Positions 51,001-64,000 of a DNA stretch of 64,000 nucleotides are shown piece after piece. Within the stretch, counting starts at the first letter, position 1, and every line of letters starts with the position of its first letter. The notes under the pieces were generated by a model. It was not told the origin of the DNA and ran no database searches. It saw only the letters and a program-made list of their open reading frames with translations. The stretch is from Prosopocoilus inquinatus (Eukaryota; Arthropoda; Insecta; Coleoptera; Lucanidae): the NCBI GenBank assembly GCA_036172665.1, contig CM069870.1, positions 45,404,001 through 45,468,000 on the forward strand, read 5' to 3'. The position numbers were made by a program, and so were the translations under genes.

Positions 51001-53812
51001 GATACATCACAGGAACAACGCTAGTACGTGTTGTTTCGTTTAAAACTATTTCCAGCTTCTGCTGCGTCCGAAAACGTCGTATCTCACATCAGAGCTACTG
51101 GAGTCCATCGAAACGCCAAATAACATGATATATGAGTAAGGATCGATTAGTTACAGCACAGGAACAACGCTAATACGTGTTGTTTCGTTTAAAACTATTT
51201 CCAGCTCCTGCTGCGTCCAAAAACTTTGTATCTCACATCAGACTTACTGGAGTCCATCCAAACGTCAAATAACATGTTAGATAAGTAAGGATCGTTTTGA
51301 TACATCACAGGAACAACGCTAATACGTGTTGTTTCATTTAAAACTATTTCCAGCTTCAGCTGCGTCCGAGGACATCGTATCTCACATCAAAGTTACTGGA
51401 GTCCATCGAAACGCCAAATAACATGATAGATGAGTAAGGATCGATTAGATACATCACAGGAACAACGCTAATGCGTGTTGTTTCGTTTAAAACTATTTCC
51501 AGCTTCTGCTGCGTCCGAAAATTTCGTTTCTCACATAGAGTTACTGGAGTCCATCGAAACGTCAAATAACATGATAGATGAGTAAGGATCGATTAGATAC
51601 ATCACAGGAACAACGCTAATGCGTGTTGTTTCGTTTAAAACTATTTCCAGCTTCTGCTGCCTCAGAAAACGTCGTATCTCACATAAGAGCTACTGGAGTC
51701 CATCGAAACGCCAAATAACATGATAGATGAGTAAGGATCGATTAGATACATCACAGGAACAACGCTAATACGTGTTGTTTCATTTAAAACTATTTCCAGC
51801 TTCTACTGCGTCCGAGAACTTTGTATCTCTCATCAGAGATACTGGAGTCCGTCCAAACGTCAAATAACATGATAGATGAGTAAGGATCGATTAGATACAT
51901 CACAGGAACAACGCTAATATGTGTTGTTTCGTTTCAAACTATTTCCAGCTGCTGCTGCGTCCGAAAATTTCGTATCTCACATTAGAGTTACTGGAGTATA
52001 TCGAAACGTCAAATAACATAGTAGCTAAGTAAGGATCGATTAGATACATCACAGCAACAACGCTAATACGTGTTGGTTAGTTCAAAACTATTTCCAGCTT
52101 CAGCTGCGTCCGAGAACTTCGTATCTCACATCAGAGCTACTGGAGTCCATCGAAACGCCAAATAACATGATATATGAGTAAGGATCGATTAGATACAGCA
52201 CAGGAACAACGCTAATACGTGTTGTTTCGTTTAAAACTATTTCCAGCTTCTGCTGCGTCCAAAAACTTTGTATCTCACATCAGACTTACTGGAGCCCATC
52301 CAAACGTCAAATAACATGTTAGATAAGTAAGGATCGTTTAGATACATCACAGGACCAACGCTAATACGTGTTGTTTCGTTCAAAACTATTTCCAGCTTCT
52401 ACTGCGTCCGAGAACTTTGTATCTCTCATCAGAGTTACTGGAGTCCGTCCAAACGTCAAATAACATGATAGATGAGTAAGGATCGATTAGATACATCACA
52501 GGAACAACGTTAATATGTGTTGTTTCGTTTCAAACTATTTCCAGCTGCTGCTGCGTCCGAAAATTTCGTATCTCACATTATAGTTACTGGAGTCCATCGA
52601 AACGTCAAATAACATAGTAGCTAAGTAAGGATCGATTAGATACATCACAGGAACAACGCTAATATGTGTTGTTTCGTTTAAAACTATTTCCAGCTGCTGC
52701 TGCGTCCGGAAACGTCGTATATCACATCAGAGCTACTGGAGTAAATCGAAATGTCAAATAACATGATAGATAAGTTAGGATCGATTAGATACTACACAGG
52801 AACAACGCTAATGCGTGTTGTTTCGTTTAAAACTATTTCTAGCTTCAGCTGCGTCCGAGAACTTCGTATCTCACATCAAAGTTACTGGAGTCCATCGAAA
52901 CGCCAAATAACATGATAGATGAGTAAGGATCGATTAGATACATCACTGGAACAACGCTAATGCGTGTTGTTTCGTTTAAAACTATATCCAGCTTCTGCTG
53001 CGTCCGAGAACTTCGTATCTCACGTCAGGGTTACTGGAGTCCATCCAAACGTCAAATAACATGATAGATGAGTAAGGATCGATTAGATACATCACAGGAA
53101 CAACGCCAATGCGTGTTGTTTCGTTTAAAACTATTTCCAGATTCTGCTGCGTCCGAGAACTTCGTATCTCACGTCAGGGTTACTGGAGCCCATCCAAACG
53201 TCAAATAACATGATAGATAAGTAAGGATCGATTAGATACATCACAGGAACAACGCTAATGCGTGTTGTTTCGTTTAAAACTATTTCCAGCTTCTGCTGCG
53301 TCTGAGAACTTCGTATCTCACGTCAGGGTTACTGGAGTCCATCCAATCGTCAAATAACATGATAGATAAGTAAGGATCGATTAGATACATCACAGGAACA
53401 ACGCTAATGCGTGTTGTTTCATTTAAAACTATTTCCAGCTTCTGCTGCGTCCGAAAATTTCGTATCTCACATTAGAGTTACTGGAGTCCATCGAAACGTC
53501 AAATAACATGATAGATGAGTAAGGATCGATTAGATACATCACAGGAATAATAATGCGTGTTGTTTCGTTTAAAACTATTTCCAGCTTCTGCTGCGTCCGA
53601 GAACTTCGTATCTCACGTCAGGGTTACTGGAGTCCATCCAAACGTCAAATAACATGATAGATAAGTAAGGATCGATTAGATACATCACAGGAACAACGCT
53701 AATACGTGTTGTTTCATTTAAAACTATTTCCAGCTTCTACTGCCTCAGAAAACGTCGTATCTCACATCAGAGCTACTGGAGTCCATCGAAACGCCAAATA
53801 ACATGATAGATG
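48007..53812 (-). repeat. Mosaic satellite between the 1380-bp repeat and the 6-kb copy
   Basis: Continuous monomers of types A-H. It includes the fourth 110-bp deletion scar, a 1-bp deletion near 51535 (CACATAGAG), and the dispersed 1-kb block at about 52650-53550. No other sequence is seen. Confidence 0.85.
48372..48375. other. 110-bp deletion scar at AGCT, fourth copy outside the tandem
   Basis: The same join lies 933 bp after the third (six monomers plus the 39-bp remnant), beyond the end of the 1380-bp tandem. The flanking monomers to about 48905 follow the same order as in the tandem, with small differences such as AACTGTTTCC and CTATTTGCAGC. Confidence 0.85.
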
Positions 53813-56800
53813 AGTAAGGATCGATTAGATACATCACAGGAACAACGCTAATACGTGTTGTTTCATTTAAAACTATTTCCAGCTTCTACTGCGTCCGAGA
53901 ACTTTGTATCTCTCATCAGAGTTACTGGAGTCCGTCCAAACGTCAAATAACATGATAGATGAGTAAGGATCGATTAGATACATCACAGGAACAACGCTAA
54001 TATGTGTTGTTTCGTTTCAAACTATTTCCAGCTGCTGCTGCGTCCGAAAATTTCGTATCTCACATTAGAGTTACTGGAGTCCATCGAAACGTCAAATAAC
54101 ATAGTAGCTAAGTAAGGATCGATTAGATACATCACAGCAACAACGCTAATACGTGTTGTTTAGTTCAAAACTATTTCCAGCTTCTGCTGCGTCCAAGAAC
54201 TTTGTATCTCACATCAGAGTTACTGGAGTCCATCCAAACGTCAAATAACATGATAGATGAGTAAGGATCGATTAGATACATCACAGGAACAACGCTAACA
54301 CGTGTTGTTTCCTTTAAAACTATTTCCAGCTTCTACTGCGTCCGAGAACATCGTATCTCACGTCAGGGTTACTGGAGTCCATCGAAACGCCAAATAACAT
54401 GATATATGAGTAAGGATCGATTAGATACAGCACAGGAACAACGCTAATACGTGTTGTTTCATTTAAAACTATTTCCAGCTTCAGCTGCGTCCGAGAACTT
54501 CGTATCACACATCAAAGTTACTGGAGTCCATCGAAACGCCAAATAACATGATAGATGAGTAAGGATCGATTAGATACATCACAGGAACAACGCTAATACG
54601 TGTTGTTTCATTTAAAACTATTTCCAGCTTCAGCTGCGTCCGAGAACTTCGTATCTCACATCAAAGTTACTGGAGTCCATCGAAACGCCAAATAACATGA
54701 TAGATGAGTAAGGATCGATTAGATACATCACAGGAACAACGCTAATGTGTGTTGTTTCGTTTAAAACTATTTCCAGCTTCTGCTGCGTCCGAAAACGTCG
54801 TATCTCACATCAGAGCTACTGGAGTCCATCGTAACGCCAAATAACATGATATATGAGTAAGGATCGAATAGATACAGCACAGGAACAACGCTAATACGTG
54901 TTGTTTCGTTCAAAACTATTTCCAGCTTCTACTGCGTCCGAGAACTTTGTATCTCTCATCAGAGTTACTGGAGTCCGTCCAAACGTCAAATAACATGATA
55001 GATGAGTAAGGATCGATTAGATACATCACAGGAACAACGCTAATGGGTGTTGTTTCGTTTAAAACTATTTCCAGCTTCTGCTGCGTCCGAGAACTTCGTA
55101 TCTCACGTCAGGGTTACTGGAGTCCATCCAAACGTCAAATAACATGATAGATAAGTAAGGATCGATTAGATACAGCACAGAAACAACGCTAATACGTGTT
55201 GTTTCGTTTAAAACTATTTCCAGCTCCTGCTGCGTCCCAAAACTTTGTATCTCACATCAGACTTACTGGAGTCCATCCAAACGTCAAATAACATGTTAGA
55301 TAATTAAGGATCGTTTAGATACATCACAGGAACAACGCTAATAGGTATTGTTTCGTTCAAAACTATTTCCAGCTTCTGCTGCGTCCAAAAACTTTGTATC
55401 TCACATCAGAGTTACTGGAGTCCATCCAAACTTCAAATAACATGATAGATGAGTAAGGATCGATTAGATACATCACAGGAACAACGCTAATACGTGTTGT
55501 TTCGTTTAAAATATTTCCAGCTTCTGCTGCGTCCGAGAACTTCGTATCTCACATCAAAGTTACTGGAGTCCATCCAAACGTCAAATACCATGATAGATGA
55601 GTAAGGATCGATTAGATACATCACAGGAACAACGCCAATGCGTGTTGTTTCGTTTAAAACTATTTCCAGATTCGGCTGCGTCCGAGAACTTCGTATCTCA
55701 CGTCAGGGTTACTGGAGCCCATCCAAACGTCAAATAACATGATAGATAAGTAAGGATCGATTAGATACATCACAGGAACAACGCTAATGCGTGTTGTTTC
55801 GTTTAAAACTATTTTCAGCTTCTGCTGCGTCCGAAAATTTCGTATCTCACATTAGAGTTACTGGAGTCCATCGAAACGTCAAATAACATTATAGATGAGT
55901 AAGGATCGATTAGATACATCACAGGAACAACGCTAATGCGTGTTGTTTCGTTTAAAACTCTTTCCAGCTTCTGCTGCGTCCGAGAACTTCGTATCTCACG
56001 TCAGGGTTACTGGAGTCCATCCAAACGTCAAATAACATGATAGATAAGTAAAGATCGATTAGATACATCACAGGAACAACGCTAATGCGTGTTGTTTCGT
56101 TTAAAACTATTTCCAGCTTCTGCTGCGTCCGAAAATTTCGTATCTCACATTAGAGTTACTGGAGTCCATCGAAACGTCAAATAACATGATAGATGAGTAA
56201 ACATCGATTAGATACATCACAGGAACAACGCTAATACGTGTTGTTTCTTTCAAAACTATTTCCAGCTTCTGCTGCGTCCGAAATCTTTGTGTCTCTCATC
56301 AGAGTTACTGAAGTCCATCCAAACGTCAAATAACATGATAGATGAGTAAGGATCGATTAGATACATCACAGGAACAACGCTAATACGTGTTGTTTCGTTC
56401 AAAACTATTTCCAGCTTCTGCTGCGTCCGAAATCTTTGTGTCTCTCATCAGAGTTACTGAAGTCCATCCAAACGTCAAATAACATGATAGATGAGTAAGG
56501 ATCGATTAGATACATCACAGGAACAACGCTAATGCGTGTTGTTTAGTTTAAAACTATTTCCAGCTTCTGCTGCCTCAGAAAACGTCGTATCTCACATCAG
56601 AGCTACTGGAGTCCATCGAAACGCCAAATAACATGATAGATGAGTAAGGATCGATTAAATACATCACAGGAACAACGCTAATACGTGTTGTTTCATTTAA
56701 AACTATTTCCAGCTTCTACTGCGTCCGAGTACTTTGTATCTCTCATCAGAGTTACTGGAGTCCATCCAAACGTCAAATAACATGATAGATGAGTAAGGAT

Positions 56801-59800
56801 CGATTAGATACATCACAGGAACAACGCTAATACGTGTTGTTTCGTTTAAAACTATTTCCAGCTTCTGCTGGGTCCAAAAACTTTGTATCTCACATCAGAG
56901 TTACTGGAGTCCATCCAAACGTCAAATAACATGATAGATGAGTAAGGATCGATTAGATACATCACAGGAACAACGCTAATACGTGTTGTTTCGTTCAAAA
57001 CTATTTCCAGCTTCTGCTGCGTCCGAAATCTTTGTGTCTCTCATCAGAGTTACTGGAGTCCATCCAAACGTCAAATAACATGATAGATGAGTAAGGATCG
57101 ATTAGATACATCACAGGAACAACGCTAATACGTGTTGTTTCGTTTAAAACTATTTCCAGCTTCTGCTGCGTCCGAAAACGTCGTATCTCACATCAGAGCT
57201 ACTGGAGTCCATCGAAACGCCAAATAACATGATATATGAGTAAGGATCGATTAGATACAGCACAGGAACAACGCTAATACCTGTTGTATCGTTTAAAACT
57301 ATTTCCAGCTCCTGCTGCGTCCAAAAACTTTGTATCTCACATCAGACTTGCTGGAGTCCATCCAAACGTCAAATAACATGTTAGATAAGTAAGGATCGTT
57401 TAGATACATCACAGGAACAACGCTAATACGTGTTGTTTCATTTAAAACTATTTCCAGCTTCAGCTGCGTCCGAGAACTTCGTATCTCACATCAAAGTTAC
57501 TGGAGTCCATCGAAACGCCAAATAACATGATAGATGAGTAAGGATCGATTAGATACATCACAGGAACAACGCTAATGCGTGTTGTTTCGTTTAAAACTAT
57601 TTCCAGGTTCTGCTGCGTCCGAGAACTTCGTATCTCACGTCAGGGTTACTGGAGTCCATCCAAACGTCAAATAACATGATAGATAAGTAAGGATCGATTA
57701 GATATATCACAGGAACAGCGCTAATGCGTGTTGTTTCGTTTAGAACTACTTCCAGCTTCTGCTGCGTCCGAAAATTTCGTTTCTCACATTAGAGTTACTG
57801 GAGTCCATCAAAACGTCAAATAACATGATAGATGAGTAAGGATCGATTAGATACATCACAGGAACAACGCTAATACGTGTTGTTTCGTTTAAAACTATTT
57901 CCAGCTTCTGCTGCGTCCGAAAACGTCGTATCTCACATCAGAGCTACTGGAGTCCATCGAAACGCCAAATAACATGATATATGAGTAAGGATCGATTAGA
58001 TACAGCACAGGAACAACGCTAATACCTGTTGTATCGTTTAAAACTATTTCCAGCTCCTGCTGCGTCCAAAAACTTTGTATCTCACATCAGACTTGCTGGA
58101 GTCCATCCAAAAGTCAAATAACATGTTAGATAAGTAAGGATCGTTTAGATACATCACAGGAACAACGCTAATACGTGTTGTTTCGTTTAAAACTATTTCC
58201 AGCTTCTGCTGCGTCCAAAAACTTTGTATCTCACATCAGAGTTACTGGAGTCCATCCAAACGTCAAATAACATGATAGATGAGTAAGGATCGATTAGATA
58301 CATCACAGGAACAACGCTAATACGTGTTGTTTCGTTCAAAACTATTTCCAGCTTCTGCTGCGTCCGAAATCTTTGTGTCTCTCATCAGAGTTACTGGAGT
58401 CCATCCAAACGTCAAATAACATGATAGATGAGTAAGGATCGATTAGATACATCACAGGAACAACGCTAATACGTGTTGTTTCGTTTAAAACTATTTCCAG
58501 CTTCTGCTGCGTCCGAAAACGTCGTATCTCACATCAGAGCTACTGGAGTCCATCGAAACGCCAAATAACATGATATATGAGTAAGGATCGATTAGATACA
58601 GCACAGGAACAACGCTAATACCTGTTGTATCGTTTAAAACTATTTCCAGCTCCTGCTGCGTCCAAAAACATTGTATCTCACATCAGACTTGCTGGAGTCC
58701 ATCCAAACGTCAAATAACATGTTAGATAAGTAAGGATCGTTTAGATACATCACAGGAACAACGCTAATACGTGTTGTTTCATTTAAAACTATTTCCAGCT
58801 TCAGCTGCGTCCGAGAACTTCGTATCTCACATCAAAGTTACTGGAGTCCATCGAAACGCCAAATAACATGATAGATGAGTAAGGATCGATTAGATACATC
58901 ACAGGAACAACGCTAATGCGTGTTGTTTCGTTTAAAACTATTTCCAGGTTCTGCTGCGTCCGAGAACTTCGTATCTCACGTCAGGGTTACTGGAGTCCAT
59001 CCAAACGTCAAATAACATGATAGATAAGTAAGGATCGATTAGATATATCACAGGAACAGCGCTAATGCGTGTTGTTTCGTTTAGAACTACTTCCAGCTTC
59101 TGCTGCGTCCGAAAATTTCGTTTCTCACATTAGAGTTACTGGAGTCCATCAAAACGTCAAATAACATGATATATGAGTAAGGATCGATTAGATACAGCAC
59201 AGGAACAACGCTAATACCTGTTGTATCGTTTAAAACTATTTCCAGCTCCTGCTGCGTCCAAAAACTTTGTATCTCACATCAGACTTGCTGGAGTCCATCC
59301 AAACGTCAAATAACATGTTAGATAAGTAAGGATCGTTTAGATACATCACAGGAACAACGCTAATACGTGTTGTTTCATTTAAAACTATTTCCAGCTTCTA
59401 CTGCGTCCGAGAACTTTGTATCTCTCATCAGAGTTACTGGAGTCCGTCCAAACGTCAAATAACATGATAGATGAGTAAGGATCGATTAGATACATCACAG
59501 GAACAACGCTAATATGTGTTGTTTCGTTTCAAACTATTTCCAGCTGCTGCTGCGTCCGAAAATTTCGTATCTCACATTAGAGTTACTGGAGTCCACCGAA
59601 ACGTCAAATAACATAGTACCTAAGTAAGGATCGATTAGATACATCACAGGAACAACGCTAATACGTGTTGTTTAGTTCAAAACTATTTCCAGCTTCTGCT
59701 GCGTCCAAAAACTTTGTATCTCACATCAGAGTTACTGGAGTCCATCCAAACGTCAAATAACATGATAGATGAGTAAGGATCTTTTAGATACATCACAGGA

Positions 59801-59959
59801 ACAACGCTAATACGTGTTGTTTCGTTTAAAACTATTTCCAGCTTCTGCTGCGTCCGAGAGCTTCGTATCTCACATCAAAGTTACTGGAGTGCATCGAAAC
59901 GCCAAATAACATGATAGATGAGTAAGGATCGATTAGATACATCACAGGAACAACGCTAA
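53813..59959 (-). repeat. 6-kb segmental copy of 25213-31210
   Basis: Matches 25213-29142 at an offset of 28600 bp and, after one extra monomer around 57743-57891, matches 29143-31210 at 28749 bp. Very local tags are shared, among them AAAATATTTC, CAAATACCATG, GTAAACATCG, GAGTACTTTG, TCCAAAAGTCAAAT and GGATCTTTTAG. Differences include GTCTGAG-like single changes and a swapped pair of monomers near 27234 (55834). It carries the four-monomer repeat with it. Confidence 0.88.
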
Positions 59960-60489
59960 TACTTGTTGTTTCATTTAAAACTATTTCCAGCTTCAGCTGC
60001 GTCCGAGAACTTCGTATCTCACATCAAAGTTACTGGAGTCCATCGAAACGCCAAATAACATGATAGATGAGTAAGGATCGATTAGATACATCACAGGAAC
60101 AACGCTAATATGTGTTGTTTCGTTTAAAACTATTTCCAGCTGCTGCTGCGTCCGAAAACGTCGTATATCACATCAGAGCTACTGGAGTCCATCGAAATGT
60201 CAAATAACATGATATATGAGTAAGGATCGATTAGATACAGCACAGGAACAACGCTAATACGTGTTGTTTCGTTTAAAACTATTTCCAGCTTCTGCTGCGT
60301 CCAAAAACATTGTATCTCACATCAGACTTACTGGAGCCCATCCAAACGTCAAATAACATGTTAGATAAGTAAGGATCGTTTAGATACATCACAGGACCAA
60401 CGCTAATACGTGTTGTTTCGTTCAAAACTATTTCCAGCTTCTACTGCGTCCGAGAACTTTGTATCTCTCATCAGAGTTACTGGAGTCCG

Positions 60490-63400
60490 TCCAAACGTCA
60501 AATAACATGATAGATAAGTAAGGATCGATTAGATACAGCACAGAAACAACGCTAATACGTGTTGTTTCGTTTAAAACTATTTCCAGCTCCTGCTGCGTCC
60601 CAAAACTTTGTATCTCACATCAGACTTACTGGAGTCCATCCAAACGTCAAATAACATGTTAGATAATTAAGGATCGTTTAGATACATCACAGGAACAACG
60701 CTAATAGGTATTGTTTCGTTCAAAACTATTTCCAGCTTCTGCTGCGTCCAAAAACTTTGTATCTCACATCAGAGTTACTGGAGTCCATCCAAACTTCAAA
60801 TAACATGATAGATGAGTAAGGATCGATTAGATACATCACAGGAACAACGCTAATACGTGTTGTTTCGTTTAAAATATTTCCAGCTTCTGCTGCGTCCGAG
60901 AACTTCGTATCTCACATCAAAGTTACTGGAGTCCATCCAAACGTCAAATACCATGATAGATGAGTAAGGATCGATTAGATACATCACAGGAACAACGCCA
61001 ATGCGTGTTGTTTCGTTTAAAACTATTTCCAGATTCTGCTGCGTCCGAGAACTTCGTATCTCACGTCAGGGTTACTGGAGCCCATCCAAACGTCAAATAA
61101 CATGATAGATAAGTAAGGATCGATTAGATACATCACAGGAACAACGCTAATGCTTGTTGTTTCGTTTAAAACTATTTTCAGCTTCTGCTGCGTCCGAAAA
61201 TTTCGTATCTCACATTAGAGTTACTGGAGTCCATCGAAACGTCAAATAACATTATAGATGAGTAAGGATCGATTAGATACATCACAGGAACAACGCTAAT
61301 GCGTGTTGTTTCGTTTAAAACTCTTTCCAGCTTCTGCTGCGTCCGAGAACTTCGTATCTCACGTCAGGGTTACTGGAGTCCATCCAAACGTCAAATAACA
61401 TGATAGATAAGTAAAGATCGATTAGATACATCACAGGAACAACGCTAATGCGTGTTGTTTCGTTTAAAACTATTTCCAGCTTCTGCTGCGTCCGAAAATT
61501 TCGTATCTCACATTAGAGTTACTGGAGTCCATCGAAACGTCAAATAACATGATAGATGAGTAAACATCGATTAGATACATCACAGGAACAACGCTAATAC
61601 GTGTTGTTTCGTTCAAAACTATTTCCAGCTTCTGCTGCGTCCGAAATCTTTGTGTCTCTCATCAGAGTTACTGAAGTCCATCCAAACGTCAAATAACATG
61701 ATAGATGAGTAAGGATCGATTAGATACATCACAGGAACAACGCTAATACGTGTTGTTTCGTTCAAAACTATTTCCAGCTTCTGCTGCGTCCGAAATCTTT
61801 GTGTCTCTCATCAGAGTTACTGAAGTCCATCCAAACGTCAAATAACATGATAGATGAGTAAGGATCGATTAGATACATCACAGGAACAACGCTAATGCGT
61901 GTTGTTTAGTTTAAAACTATTTCCAGCTTCTGCTGCCTCAGAAAACGTCGTATCTCACATCAGAGCTACTGGAGTCCATCGAAACGCCAAATAACATGAT
62001 AGATGAGTAAGGATCGATTAAATACATCACAGGAACAACGCTAATACGTGTTGTTTCATTTAAAACTATTTCCAGCTTCTACTGCGTCCGAGTACTTTGT
62101 ATCTCTCATCAGAGTTACTGGAGTCCATCCAAACGTCAAATAACATGATAGATGAGTAAGGATCGATTAGATACATCACAGGAACAACGCTAATACGTGT
62201 TGTTTCGTTTAAAACTATTTCCAGCTTCTGCTGGGTCCAAAAACTTTGTATCTCACATCAGAGTTACTGGAGTCCATCCAAACGTCAAATAACATGATAG
62301 ATGAGTAAGGATCGATTAGATACATCACAGGAACAACGCTAATACGTGTTGTTTCGTTCAAAACTATTTCCAGCTTCTGCTGCGTCCGAAATCTTTGTGT
62401 CTCTCATCAGAGTTACTGGAGTCCATCCAAACGTCAAATAACATGATAGATGAGTAAGGATCGATTAGATACATCACAGGAACAACGCTAATACGTGTTG
62501 TTTCGTTTAAAACTATTTCCAGCTTCTGCTGCGTCCGAAAACGTCGTATCTCACATCAGAGCTACTGGAGTCCATCGAAACGCCAAATAACATGATATAT
62601 GAGTAAGGATCGATTAGATACAGCACAGGAACAACGCTAATACCTGTTGTATCGTTTAAAACTATTTCCAGCTCCTGCTGCGTCCAAAAACTTTGTATCT
62701 CACATCAGACTTGCTGGAGTCCATCCAAACGTCAAATAACATGTTAGATAAGTAAGGATCGTTTAGATACATCACAGGAACAACGCTAATACGTGTTGTT
62801 TCATTTAAAACTATTTCCAGCTTCAGCTGCGTCCGAGAACTTCGTATCTCACATCAAAGTTACTGGAGTCCATCGAAACGCCAAATAACATGATAGATGA
62901 GTAAGGATCGATTAGATACATCACAGGAACAACGCTAATGCGTGTTGTTTCGTTTAAAACTATTTCCAGGTTCTGCTGCGTCCGAGAACTTCGTATCTCA
63001 CGTCAGGGTTACTGGAGTCCATCCAAACGTCAAATAACATGATAGATAAGTAAGGATCGATTAGATATATCACAGGAACAGCGCTAATGCGTGTTGTTTC
63101 GTTTAGAACTACTTCCAGCTTCTGCTGCGTCCGAAAATTTCGTTTCTCACATTAGAGTTACTGGAGTCCATCAAAACGTCAAATAACATGATAGATGAGT
63201 AAGGATCGATTAGATACATCACAGGAACAACGCTAATACGTGTTGTTTCGTTTAAAACTATTTCCAGCTTCTGCTGCGTCCGAAAACGTCGTATCTCACA
63301 TCAGAGCTACTGGAGTCCATCGAAACGCCAAATAACATGATATATGAGTAAGGATCGATTAGATACAGCACAGGAACAACGCTAATACCTGTTGTATCGT

Positions 63401-63547
63401 TTAAAACTATTTCCAGCTCCTGCTGCGTCCAAAAACTTTGTATCTCACATCAGACTTGCTGGAGTCCATCCAAACGTCAAATAACATGTTAGATAAGTAA
63501 GGATCGTTTAGATACATCACAGGAACAACGCTAATACGTGTTGTTTC
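60490..63547 (-). repeat. 3-kb copy of 55127-58184
   Basis: Offset 5363 bp, that is 36 monomers less one base. Few differences were seen, for example AGATTCTGC against AGATTCGGC (near 55671) and GCTTGTTG against GCGTGTTG (near 61152). From about 63360 the sequence instead follows 59189-59829 at an offset of 4171 bp up to the window edge. Confidence 0.87.
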
Positions 63548-64000
63548 ATTTAAAACTATTTCCAGCTTCTACTGCGTCCGAGAACTTTGTATCTCTCATC
63601 AGAGTTACTGGAGTCCGTCCAAACGTCAAATAACATGATAGATGAGTAAGGATCGATTAGATACATCACAGGAACAACGCTAATATGTGTTGTTTCGTTT
63701 CAAACTATTTCCAGCTGCTGCTGCGTCCGAAAATTTCGTATCTCACATTAGAGTTACTGGAGTCCACCGAAACGTCAAATAACATAGTACCTAAGTAAGG
63801 ATCGATTAGATACATCACAGGAACAACGCTAATACGTGTTGTTTAGTTCAAAACTATTTCCAGCTTCTGCTGCGTCCAAAAACTTTGTATCTCACATCAG
63901 AGTTACTGGAGTCCATCCAAACGTCAAATAACATGATAGATGAGTAAGGATCTTTTAGATACATCACAGGAACAACGCTAATACGTGTTGTTTCGTTTAA

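Larger units (their letters stand above)
21025..64000 (-). repeat. 149-bp satellite array, right arm, - orientation
   Basis: The same satellite in reverse complement, about 290 monomers, running to the window edge without a break. On the + strand each unit reads from GATTAGATAC to GTAAGGATC. Subtypes match those of the left arm, plus a type H that is frequent here. Length changes are few in kind but copied: a 3-bp deletion (GGAATAATAATG, starting at 23306, 32837, 33579, 40280, 53544), a 1-bp deletion (AAAATATTTC starting at 25121, 26908, 55508, 60871), single 1-bp deletions near 37761 and 51535, and a 110-bp deletion (44679, 46059, 47439, 48372). No gene or transposon is seen. Confidence 0.98.

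Noticed and set aside
51356..51565. 69-codon - strand open frame
   Set aside because: Satellite again; the 1-bp deletion near 51535 shifts phase and delays the stop.
1..64000. CRISPR array
   Set aside because: Repeats are 149 bp head to tail with no unique spacers; variation is by shared subtypes.
1..64000. Telomere-type or microsatellite repeats within the array
   Set aside because: No short simple repeat longer than a few bases was seen between or inside monomers.

Overview
The whole 64 kb window is one tandemly repeated satellite DNA. I found no gene, RNA gene, transposon or single-copy stretch in it. The monomer is 149 bp, about 40% G+C, and is marked by one GATC, an AT-rich patch holding TTTAAA, and a short dyad. 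About 430 monomers are present, and both window edges lie inside the array, so its true length is unknown. This organisation is that of eukaryotic heterochromatin, probably centromeric or pericentromeric. CpG is not depleted (6 per monomer, close to expectation), which fits an invertebrate such as an insect better than a mammal, but the sequence alone does not name the organism.

Layout. Bases 1-21023 hold about 141 monomers on the + strand, in almost perfect 149-bp register: monomer 142 begins at 21010, exactly 141 x 149 bases after monomer 1. At 21023/21025 the array flips. From there to 64000 about 290 monomers lie on the - strand. The switch is abrupt, has one untemplated base, joins different points of the monomer, and creates a 15-bp perfect inverted repeat around a 17-bp spacer.

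Both arms use the same monomer subtypes, called A-H here, told apart by linked differences about 50-90 bases into the monomer. Subtypes are not in one fixed order, but A-B-C-D runs recur on the left and four- or five-monomer units bounded by F and B recur on the right. On top lie recent larger duplications: a 2086-bp (14-monomer) tandem at 4886-8694 with a third partial copy at 1-1459; a 1787-bp tandem at 23336-26952; a 742-bp tandem at 32137-33667; a 1380-bp unit repeated 2.8 times without visible difference at 44086-48006; a 6-kb block copied 28.6 kb away (25213-31210 to 53813-59959); and a 3-kb block copied 5363 bp away (55127-58184 to 60490-63547). Rare indels act as tags that show the copying: a 3-bp deletion seen five times, a 1-bp deletion seen four times, and a 110-bp deletion between AGCT tetramers seen four times.

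No protein is expected. Because 149 is not a multiple of three, any frame passes through all phases of the monomer and soon meets TAG or TAA in the AT-rich patch. The few open frames of 60-83 codons are by-products of this. The most notable features are the inversion junction, the dyad whose two arms vary in a compensating way, and the layered higher-order copies.
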